Shown piece after piece: positions 1-5,801 of a stretch of 6,750 bases of DNA. Source of the DNA: Candidatus Thermokryptus sp. (GTDB lineage: Bacteria > Bacteroidota > Ignavibacteria > Kryptoniales > Kryptoniaceae); assembly GCA_028276305.1 (NCBI GenBank), contig JAPYWO010000067.1, forward strand, positions 1 through 6,750, given 5' to 3'. A program made the position numbers and the translations under genes. Within the stretch, counting starts at the first letter, position 1. Each line of letters starts with the position of its first letter. The notes under the pieces were generated by a model. The model saw nothing but the letters and a program-made list of their open reading frames with translations, did not search any database and had not been told where the DNA came from.

Positions 1-389
1 CTCATATTCTTGTCGTTGAGGATGACAAATTAACTGCGCAACTTTTTGAAATAATTTTGAAAAGGAAAGGTGGATTTGATGTGACCGTTACAGATGACGG
101 TGATAAAATTATGGAAATTTTAAACTCTGGAAATGTTGACCTGATAATCATGGATGTTTCGCTTTCAGGAACCATCGTTAACGGCTCCCAAGTTGACGGA
201 ATAAAACTTTCCAAGATGATAAAGGAGAATGAAAGAACCGCAAAAATTCCAATAATACTTGCAACTGCACATGCCATGAGAGGCGATGCTGAGAGATTCC
301 TTGAAGAAAGCAAAGCGGACGATTACATTTCAAAACCGATAACCGATCATAACTCCTTGATTGAAAAAATTAAAGGGTTTCTAAAGTGA
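1..389 (+). CDS. CheY-like receiver domain protein (5' partial)
   Basis: Phosphoryl-receiver domain of a two-component response regulator, expected in the cytoplasm. The frame is open from base 3 to the TGA at 387-389, giving 128 visible residues. The gene starts outside the window; an apparent TTG start at 57 lies inside the domain and is not real. The visible part opens with beta-strand 1 and the acidic pocket (HILVVEDD, residues 1-8). The phosphoacceptor is Asp51 in IIMDVS, the switch Thr is Thr88 in ILATAH, and the conserved Lys is Lys111 in ISKPI, so the chemistry looks intact. The loop after Asp51 is about seven residues longer than the usual D-x-x-M-P-x-M-D-G spacing. No output domain follows. 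It may be a single-domain regulator, because only a few residues would be needed upstream, or the C-terminal receiver of a hybrid kinase; the window cannot decide. Its stop overlaps the next start (GTGA), so the two are probably co-translated. Confidence 0.9.
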   Translation, partial: HILVVEDDKLTAQLFEIILKRKGGFDVTVTDDGDKIMEILNSGNVDLIIMDVSLSGTIVNGSQVDGIKLSKMIKENERTAKIPIILATAHAMRGDAERFLEESKADDYISKPITDHNSLIEKIKGFLK

Positions 390-1057
390 GCGATGAAACA
401 AAGGGCAAAGTTTTAATCGTTGAAGACGACAAAAGTTACGCCGAGATTTTGAAAAGAGTGATAATTAAAAACGGATATGAGATCAACTTAGCACACGATG
501 GCAAGGAAGGTCTTGAACTTTCAACCGAATGGAAACCGGATGTGATAATTGTTGATTGGATGATGCCGGGGATGTCTGGGATTGAGTTGATCTCTAAGTT
601 GAGAGAGCATCCCGAATTGAAGTTCTCCTACATCATTATGCTGACAGCAAGAGTTGAAACCGAAGATAAAATAGCAGGACTTGAAGCTGGTGCGGATGAT
701 TTTATAACCAAGCCGGTTGATTTCGGCGAGCTCATTGCAAGGATAAGGGTCGGATTTAGGATGAAAAAACTTCAAACTGAAATAGCGGAACTTCAACACG
801 AATCCGCACTTCTTGAAATGGCAAGGACACTTGGTCACGAGATAAACAACCCGCTTAACATAATCTACCTTGCGCTTGAACTTATCAATCGTGCCTTCAA
901 AGAAGACAACCCCGACAGGGAAAAAATAAAAGAAAACTTAAACCGCATCTATCAAGCTTCGGAAAGGATAAAAGAAATCGTCAACAAACTCATATCCTTG
1001 CGAAAACCCGCCTTTAAAGAATATGTAAACGGCAAAAGAATGCTTGACCTGGGCTAA
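386..1057 (+). CDS. Receiver plus HisKA-like dimerisation domain, no ATPase domain
   Basis: A 223-residue two-domain signalling protein. Residues 8-125 form a complete receiver: acidic pocket Glu13-Asp14-Asp15, phosphoacceptor Asp57 (IIVDWMMPGMSG), Thr87 (MLTA) and Lys109 (ITKP). A coiled-coil-like linker at about 126-146 leads to a histidine-kinase H-box, ARTLGHEINNPLNII, with His151, Glu152 and Asn155. The second helix (about 178-206) ends in a short tail, YVNGKRMLDL. No catalytic ATPase domain follows in any frame; the DNA after the TAA is AT-rich and non-coding. The intact domain borders and tidy tail suggest a naturally short protein rather than a broken gene. It starts at GTG 386, overlapping the preceding TGA by 4 bp, with AAAGGG at 372-377 as ribosome binding site. 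It could accept phosphate from, dephosphorylate or scaffold a partner; without ATP binding it should not phosphorylate itself. The receiver call is firm and the role of the H-box is inferred. Confidence 0.9.
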   Translation: MSDETKGKVLIVEDDKSYAEILKRVIIKNGYEINLAHDGKEGLELSTEWKPDVIIVDWMMPGMSGIELISKLREHPELKFSYIIMLTARVETEDKIAGLEAGADDFITKPVDFGELIARIRVGFRMKKLQTEIAELQHESALLEMARTLGHEINNPLNIIYLALELINRAFKEDNPDREKIKENLNRIYQASERIKEIVNKLISLRKPAFKEYVNGKRMLDLG

Positions 1058-1204
1058 AAAGCATATAAAAATTACCCATTGTTTTTGAAATTTTTACAAA
1101 ATCAAGTGCTTAACCCCGCTTTAAACCTCAATTTTTCAATTCTTTTCAAAACTTCCTACTTTGGCACAATGGTTGTTGTTTTATTTTGTTAGAAACGAAC
1201 AAAT
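1058..1204 (+). promoter_or_regulatory. Intergenic gap with candidate promoter (best match 1161-1188)
   Basis: This is the only sizeable gap in the + strand block, so the second gene pair may have its own promoter. TTGGCAC (1161-1167), five bases, then TTGTT (1173-1177) matches the sigma-54 pattern TGGCAC-N5-TTGCW except that the -12 element reads TTGT. Start of transcription would fall near 1187, about 30 bases before the ATG at 1217. The same stretch can also be read as a Bacteroidota-type primary promoter: TTTG at 1160-1163, 18 bases, then TATTTTG at 1182-1188. That is one base short of TAnnTTTG and slightly short in the spacer. The sequence does not settle which reading is right, or whether either is used. 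The rest of the gap shows only low-complexity A/T runs. Confidence 0.35.
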
Positions 1205-1216
1205 TTGGCTTTAAAG

Positions 1217-1594
1217 ATGTCGCTCGTTTGTAAAATTGTGGTTTATACCTCGGATGAAAATTTTGCCAAGAGAGTTAAAGAAAATCTCGGTGAGGAAAGG
1301 TTCATCATAAAAGTTTTTGATCTTTTCTCCGATGTCGTTAAATCGCTTCAGGAAGAACTTCACGATATTCTAATCGTTGAGACGAACTTTCCGAATGAAG
1401 TTGAAGGTCTCTTGAAGGTTGCTGACAATATATTGTATGGGATTCCAATAATCGTTGCCTGTGACGACAAAACTTTCAAAGTTGAGGAAGGAAATAATTC
1501 AAGGTTTTACTTCATAAATAAATTCGCAAACGCAGAGGAATGGCTATCGCTTCTCAAACTTGTGATAAATGAAAACTATCTTATAACACTATAA
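1217..1594 (+). CDS. Degenerate (pseudo-)receiver domain protein
   Basis: A 125-residue protein with the size and alternating strand/helix pattern of a single receiver domain: KIVVYTSDE for strand 1, DILIVETNFP for strand 3, GIPIIVACDD for strand 4 and RFYFINKF for strand 5. The phosphorylation residues have changed. The acidic pocket is reduced to Asp13-Glu14, the phosphoacceptor position holds Glu55 (GAG at 1379-1381), the switch Thr/Ser is replaced by Ala81, and the strand 5 Lys102 lacks its following Pro. Glu at the acceptor position often mimics a phosphorylated state, so the protein may be locked active or act only by binding a partner. I chose the ATG at 1217 over an in-frame TTG at 1205, because strand 1 begins right after it; the TTG form adds four residues. 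The stop lies 4 bp before the next gene, a probable partner membrane protein. The fold is inferred from pattern only, and similarity to known receivers is weak. Confidence 0.75.
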   Translation: MSLVCKIVVYTSDENFAKRVKENLGEERFIIKVFDLFSDVVKSLQEELHDILIVETNFPNEVEGLLKVADNILYGIPIIVACDDKTFKVEEGNNSRFYFINKFANAEEWLSLLKLVINENYLITL

Positions 1595-1598
1595 CGCT

Positions 1599-2765
1599 AT
1601 GACATCACTCGTGATTCAAAATATCATATTCATCGTCCTCGTCATTGGTTTCGGCTTAGTAGCAAAAAGATACGGGAGGAAAATTAAAAGCTCGTTTAAA
1701 ATTTTGGCTGGGATTATAATTCTGTGGATCGCTTCGTTTCTTAGCTTTTTTGATCAATTTTGGCTCCAAATTTCTCTGCTAACCGCAGGCGTCTTTATCA
1801 GCGTAGCAGGTATGCTTTCATTTGCAAAGGAATTGAAAAGGGTGGATTTCAATATTGACTCGGTTGAGAAAGCCGTTGATTCAATTTTAACAGGAGTTGG
1901 AGGTAAGACAGCTTCAATTTACTTGATCAATGAGAGAAAAACCAACCGAAGTTTAAATTCATTCAAAGATGCAAGTTTCGCCTTATCAATCCCGATTTAT
2001 AAAAATGCCGACATAATTGGTTATCTTGTTTTGTTTGGAGAACGACCCTTCGGCAAATTTAACGAGGAAAAATTTAAAACCGAGCTCGCATTCCTCAAAC
2101 TCTACCTTGAAAATCTATCCCTGAAAGAGAAGGAAGCGAAAAACGGGATCACACAGTATTTGTCAATTCTTGTGCATGATTTGAAAAAACCGCTGACAGC
2201 TATTTTGGGATTTTCCGAAATTTTGAAAGAGGAGATAAAAAACCTTTCTGAGGAAGAAGCACTTGATTTAATCACCAACATAAACAAAGCAGGATTGGAG
2301 ATGTTAGCAAACTTAAACCGATTGAACGAGTTATATGAACTTGAAGCTGGGCGATATAAGTTAAAATTTGAGAGGTTAAACTTATTGGACGAGATAAGAA
2401 ATTCTCTCGCTTCCTTTTCAGATGAGATTGAAAAGAAAAAGATCAATATAATCGTTGACTCTGAACATGGATTTGAAATTTCAGCTGACAGGGGGAAAAT
2501 AAAGGTTATGCTTTGTTCTCTGTTTTCAAATGTCCTAAAATCGCTGGGTGAAAATTCAACTTTGAGGATAAACATTCAGGAATTTGAGGAAAAAATTGAA
2601 ATTTCAATTAAGGGGATTACCCTCGGTTCGGGTCTTGATAGTGTTTTAATAAAAAGCATCGCTGAAGTTCACGGTGGCTGGATAAGTTTAAGCAACGGAC
2701 ATTTAAAACTTTACCTTCCGAAATTTAAAATTGAAGAGGGCGAAGAAAACTTCGCTTTAAATTAA
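1599..2765 (+). CDS. Membrane sensor histidine kinase-like protein with degenerate ATPase domain
   Basis: A 388-residue sensor-kinase homologue of the inner membrane. Three hydrophobic helices (about 5-21, 35-50 and 55-73) have little between them, so there is no large extracellular sensor. A GAF-like segment (about 84-172, with FALSIPIYKNADIIGYLVLF) is followed by a HisKA helix pair, H-box SILVHDLKKPLTAILGF with His193. H+4 is Lys197, where Thr, Asn or Gln normally supports phosphatase activity. The ATPase-like part keeps an N-box-like LFSNVLKSL (Asn311) and a G2/terminal block, GSGLDSVLIKSIAEVHGG (343-360). The DxGxG G1 box and the whole ATP lid between them are missing; only about 48 residues separate Asn311 from the terminal GG, roughly half the usual distance. 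There is no frameshift. ATP binding is therefore doubtful and it may be a pseudokinase. It starts at ATG 1599, 4 bp after the pseudo-receiver gene, and is followed by a terminator. Confidence 0.88.
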   Translation: MTSLVIQNIIFIVLVIGFGLVAKRYGRKIKSSFKILAGIIILWIASFLSFFDQFWLQISLLTAGVFISVAGMLSFAKELKRVDFNIDSVEKAVDSILTGVGGKTASIYLINERKTNRSLNSFKDASFALSIPIYKNADIIGYLVLFGERPFGKFNEEKFKTELAFLKLYLENLSLKEKEAKNGITQYLSILVHDLKKPLTAILGFSEILKEEIKNLSEEEALDLITNINKAGLEMLANLNRLNELYELEAGRYKLKFERLNLLDEIRNSLASFSDEIEKKKINIIVDSEHGFEISADRGKIKVMLCSLFSNVLKSLGENSTLRINIQEFEEKIEISIKGITLGSGLDSVLIKSIAEVHGGWISLSNGHLKLYLPKFKIEEGEENFALN

Positions 2766-2795
2766 GTTTCTCCTCATGGCGTCCTCCACATAAAT

Positions 2796-2830
2796 AGCAC
2801 GGGTTATCCCCATCCCGTGCTTTTTTATTT
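2796..2830 (+). terminator. Rho-independent terminator between convergent blocks
   Basis: An 8-bp perfect stem, AGCACGGG (2796-2803) with CCCGTGCT (2814-2821), encloses a 10-base loop and runs directly into a T tract (2821-2826, then ATTT). It lies 30 bp after the stop of the + strand sensor-kinase gene and clearly serves that transcript. The T tract overlaps the stop codon (2825-2827) of the convergent - strand gene. Read from the - strand, the same stem is preceded by an A run but followed only by ATTTATG, so termination in that direction would be weaker. Confidence 0.93.
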
Positions 2831-3679
2831 AATTTCGCCGTCAATTATCTTCCTTATCACAAGGATATGTTCTGGTCCTGTCCCACAGCAACCGCCGATG
2901 ATGTTCACGCCGAGCTCAATCATCTTTTTAACGGCTGGTATGATTTTATCTGGGGTTTCCGGATAAACTAATTCATCGCTGACTTTTCTCGGTGTCCCAG
3001 CGCTTGGTCGGATCAAAAGGAAAGATTCCCGCGTAATGGACCTGAACCCCTTAACTATCTCAACCATCTCATCAAAACCATTTCCACAATTTGCCCCGAT
3101 GATTTCCGCCCCAAGTTTCAGCATCTCCCTTACTGCAATTTTAAAATCAATCCCTTGATAAGTTTTTATCCCTTCTTTTGTGACTTTAAAACTCATTGTT
3201 ATGGCAACAGGCAATTTCGTCTCGCCTCGCGCAACTTCAAAGGCAATTTTCATTTCCTCAACATTTGTCATCGTCTCAATTAAAATCACATCTACGCCAC
3301 CATCCCTCAAACCCGACATTTGCTCGGAGAAGTAATCATACATCTTTTTAAAATCATCGCTATTTTTCAAACCGATCGGACCAACGCTACCAAATAAAAT
3401 TTTACCCTTTAATTTTGCAAACTTAGCTATCTGGGCTGATTTTTTGTTAAGTTCATAAATGTTGACACCAAACCTTGCAAGACGCGGTGAATTTGCACCA
3501 AAAGAATTTGTGGTTATTATATCGGCTCCAGCATCAATATATCTACAGTGTAACTGAGAGACGACCTCAGGTTCGGTTAAATTTGCTAACTCAGGATATT
3601 CAACTTTTGCTCTTTTTAGAATCTCGGTTCCAACGGCTCCATCACAGATGAGGATTTTATCCTTCAAAATTTCAAACAT
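2825..3679 (-). CDS. Homocysteine S-methyltransferase domain protein (stand-alone)
   Basis: A zinc-dependent cytoplasmic methyltransferase of the Hcy family, which transfers a methyl group to homocysteine to make methionine. The 284 residues cover just the catalytic barrel. Visible are the N-terminal motif DGAVGTE (13-19), TTNSFGA (56-62), Cys198 in GANCGNG, and Cys264-Cys265 in GGCCGTGPEH; these three Cys are the expected zinc ligands. The layout resembles the first module of cobalamin-dependent methionine synthase MetH. The folate-binding, cobalamin-binding and reactivation modules are absent here. It could be one subunit of a split MetH, or a short enzyme using S-methylmethionine, betaine or another methyl donor; sequence alone does not show the donor. 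ATG 3679 overlaps the end of the glycerate kinase gene by 16 bp, with GAAAG just upstream. It is the last gene of the - strand block. Confidence 0.92.
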   Translation of the reverse strand: MFEILKDKILICDGAVGTEILKRAKVEYPELANLTEPEVVSQLHCRYIDAGADIITTNSFGANSPRLARFGVNIYELNKKSAQIAKFAKLKGKILFGSVGPIGLKNSDDFKKMYDYFSEQMSGLRDGGVDVILIETMTNVEEMKIAFEVARGETKLPVAITMSFKVTKEGIKTYQGIDFKIAVREMLKLGAEIIGANCGNGFDEMVEIVKGFRSITRESFLLIRPSAGTPRKVSDELVYPETPDKIIPAVKKMIELGVNIIGGCCGTGPEHILVIRKIIDGEIK

Positions 3680-4806
3680 AAACTTTCAATCAAATTGGCG
3701 ATTTGAACAGCTGTGTTGAACAAAATTTTACCTGCGTTCTTCATAGCGAAATTTTCAGTCATTGATAAATTCGTCATACTGAATATACTTACAAGTCCAA
3801 GGGACCTTGAAAGTTGCAACACATCACCTTCAACTTTTCCGGCGATCGCAACAACAGGGATATTCCATCGCTTAGCTTTTTCAACAATCCCAGTTAACAC
3901 TTTACCATACTTAACTTGTGAATCAATTTTTCCCTCGCCTGTTATTATAAGTTTCGCATCTTTGATTTTTTCATCAAATTTGACCATATCAAGGAAAAGG
4001 TCAATCCCCTTAAGGATTTCAGCGCCACAAAATGCAACAAGTCCACCTGATAGTCCACCCGCTGCCCCTGCCCCGGGGAGATTCTCTATATCAATTCCAT
4101 ATTTTTTCTTAACGACCCTTGCAAGTTTTCGCAAAGCCCTGTCAAGTTTCGGGAGGTCGCTTTTTTTAGCCCCTTTTTGAGGTCCATACACAAATGAAGC
4201 CCCACTTGGACCGCAAAGCGGATTTAAAACATCAACCGCGACTTTGAAATTAACACTTCTAATTCTCTCGTCAACTTTTGAATCATCAATATCTTTAAGT
4301 TTAAGTAAATTTATACCGCCTTGTTTTATTCTTTTACCGTCTTCACCAATGAATTTGTATCCAAGCGCCGAAGCCATTCCCATACCGCCGTCGTTCGTTG
4401 CGCTTCCACCAACACCAACAATTATCTGCCTTGCGCCAAGGTCAATCGCTTTTTTAATCAATTCACCAACGCCGTAAGTTGTCGTTATCTTCGGGTCTCT
4501 TTTTTTCTCTGGCACAAGCGTCAAACCACTTGCCGATGCCATTTCAATCACCGCGGTTGAATCAAAAGTCAAAAACTTCGCCTTGACCTTTTGATAAGGC
4601 AATGGACCCGTGACGAGGTTTTCAATTAATTTACCGCCAATTGAGAAATGCAAAGATTCAACAAATCCTTCGCCACCATCTGAAACCGGAACCGTGACGA
4701 CCTCAAATTTCTCGTTAACTGATTTAAAAGCATTCGCTATTATCTGAGCTGCTGAAACTGAACTCAAAGAACCTTTAAACGAGTCAGGTGCGATGACAAT
4801 TTTCAT
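3664..4806 (-). CDS. Glycerate kinase (class I, GlxK/GarK family)
   Basis: Phosphorylates D-glycerate with ATP; class I enzymes usually yield 2-phosphoglycerate, which enters lower glycolysis. The 380-residue length is normal for the family and the motifs run in order: APDSFKG (6-12), SDGGEG (42-47), GVGGSATNDGG (131-141), the glycine-rich PGAGAAGGLSGGL (244-256) and ITGEGKIDSQ (288-297). No signal peptide or membrane segment is seen, so it is cytoplasmic. The start is firm: MKIVIAPDSFKGS is the usual N-terminus, and its ATG (4804-4806) overlaps the pdxA stop as ATGA, which suggests translational coupling. AAGAAG and GGGAG lie just upstream. A family member beside pdxA might act on a related acid such as a four-carbon aldonate, but nothing in the sequence shows this. 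The family assignment is firm; the exact substrate and product are inferred. Confidence 0.93.
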   Translation of the reverse strand: MKIVIAPDSFKGSLSSVSAAQIIANAFKSVNEKFEVVTVPVSDGGEGFVESLHFSIGGKLIENLVTGPLPYQKVKAKFLTFDSTAVIEMASASGLTLVPEKKRDPKITTTYGVGELIKKAIDLGARQIIVGVGGSATNDGGMGMASALGYKFIGEDGKRIKQGGINLLKLKDIDDSKVDERIRSVNFKVAVDVLNPLCGPSGASFVYGPQKGAKKSDLPKLDRALRKLARVVKKKYGIDIENLPGAGAAGGLSGGLVAFCGAEILKGIDLFLDMVKFDEKIKDAKLIITGEGKIDSQVKYGKVLTGIVEKAKRWNIPVVAIAGKVEGDVLQLSRSLGLVSIFSMTNLSMTENFAMKNAGKILFNTAVQIANLIESLCLKF

Positions 4807-5801
4807 CTCCCACTTCTTTTTCTGTTTATAGAAATTTTTGCGGATAAAATTATCGCCTTTTCCATACTTTTTTCATTTGCGATGAACTTACCAGCGATAT
4901 CGTAAGCGGTTCCGTGGTCTGGCGAAGTCCTCACAACTTTAAGTCCAGCGGAAAAGTTAACAGTCGTGTAAAAATCAATCAGTTTAACCGGTATCAATCC
5001 CTGATCGTGATACATCGCAAGAATTGCATCGTAACTTTTGTATTTTTTCTCACCGAAGAAACCATCTGCGGGAAAGGGACCTTCAACTATTTTACCCTTT
5101 CTCAAAAAAGATTTAACAACCGGCTTCAAGATTTCCTCCTCTTCATCTCCAAGCAATCCTTCCTCACCAGCGTGAGGATTTAAGCCGAGCACAGCAACTG
5201 ACGGAGTGCTAACGCAAAAGTCAGAGTTCAAAGAATCAATTAAAATCCCAATTTTTTCTCTCACAAGTTCCCTTGTTATAAATCTGCTAACATCCTTAAG
5301 GGGCAAATGTATCGTCGCAAGCGCAACTTTTATCTTGTCATTGATGAACATCATCAAATAATGTTTTGAGTTTGATAATTGTGCTATCATCTCGGTTTGT
5401 CCGGGGAATTTAAAACCCGCGCTGTTAAGTGCTTTCTTTGAGATGGGGGAAGTGCAAATGGCATCCGCTTTGCCTTCAAGACATAAATTTACAGCAATTT
5501 TGATTGATTCACCCGCTATCATCCCGGAGATTTTCGTCGGCTTTCCGAAATTAACTTCAAAGTTTTTAAAATCAGACATTGGTAAAACATTGACAACTTC
5601 GCCATCCTCAAAATCGGTCTCGTCATTCATAATATGAAATTTCAAGTGCAAAAACTTTGAATAGAAATTGATGACTTTGACCGGGGAAATAAGAAAGGGT
5701 TGACATCTTGAGCGAACACTTTTTTTGAGCATCGCTTTCAAAGCTACCTCTGGACCAATTCCATTTATATCTCCGACGGTGACAGCAATTTTAGGGCGCA
5801 T
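4803..5801 (-). CDS. pdxA: 4-hydroxythreonine-4-phosphate dehydrogenase PdxA
   Basis: NAD-dependent, metal-dependent oxidation and decarboxylation of 4-phosphohydroxythreonine in the DXP-dependent route to pyridoxal phosphate; cytoplasmic, normally a dimer. The 332 residues match the family length. Metal-binding His165 (TIHLPL), His210 (LNPHAGE) and His265 (MYHDQG) are present, as are GPFPADGFF (241-249) and the C-terminal RTSPDHGTAYDIAG (291-304). The opening motif reads GDINGIGPE (10-18) rather than GDPAGIGPE. In the phosphate-binding segment GHTE, Gln135 replaces His (FPGQTEMIA). I place the start at ATG 5801 because the family begins just before the GD motif; a TTG at 5810 would add three residues. 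The start lies inside the end of the upstream GWxTD gene (11-bp overlap), and the TGA overlaps the glycerate kinase ATG. A relative of the PdxA2 type, acting on four-carbon phospho-acids such as phosphothreonate, cannot be ruled out. Confidence 0.92.
   Translation of the reverse strand: MRPKIAVTVGDINGIGPEVALKAMLKKSVRSRCQPFLISPVKVINFYSKFLHLKFHIMNDETDFEDGEVVNVLPMSDFKNFEVNFGKPTKISGMIAGESIKIAVNLCLEGKADAICTSPISKKALNSAGFKFPGQTEMIAQLSNSKHYLMMFINDKIKVALATIHLPLKDVSRFITRELVREKIGILIDSLNSDFCVSTPSVAVLGLNPHAGEEGLLGDEEEEILKPVVKSFLRKGKIVEGPFPADGFFGEKKYKSYDAILAMYHDQGLIPVKLIDFYTTVNFSAGLKVVRTSPDHGTAYDIAGKFIANEKSMEKAIILSAKISINRKRSGR

Noticed and set aside
57..389. Stand-alone short receiver gene starting at TTG 57
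   Set aside because: The frame is open to the window edge, and the bases before 57 encode strand 1 and the acidic pocket (ILVVEDD), so the gene starts upstream.
521..838. 105-codon open frame on the - strand opposite the receiver-HisKA gene
   Set aside because: It is a shadow of an intact receiver coding sequence on the other strand and has no recognisable domain.
1066..1096. Perfect 8-bp inverted repeat TAAAAATT / AATTTTTA with a 15-base loop after the receiver-HisKA gene
   Set aside because: The stem is entirely A/T in an A/T-rich gap, would be unstable as RNA, and is not followed by a separate T tract; it is likely chance rather than a terminator.
1205..1216. TTG start for the pseudo-receiver gene
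   Set aside because: ATG 1217 lies four codons on, right before strand 1, and is the more likely start; the TTG has no better ribosome binding site.
2102..2575. 157-codon open frame on the - strand opposite the sensor kinase gene
   Set aside because: It is Ser/Phe-rich low-complexity protein, antisense to a well-supported gene, and has no recognisable domain.
3713..4180. 155-codon open frame on the + strand opposite the glycerate kinase gene
   Set aside because: It is antisense to a gene with clear family motifs, its protein has no recognisable domain, and its composition is that of a shadow frame.
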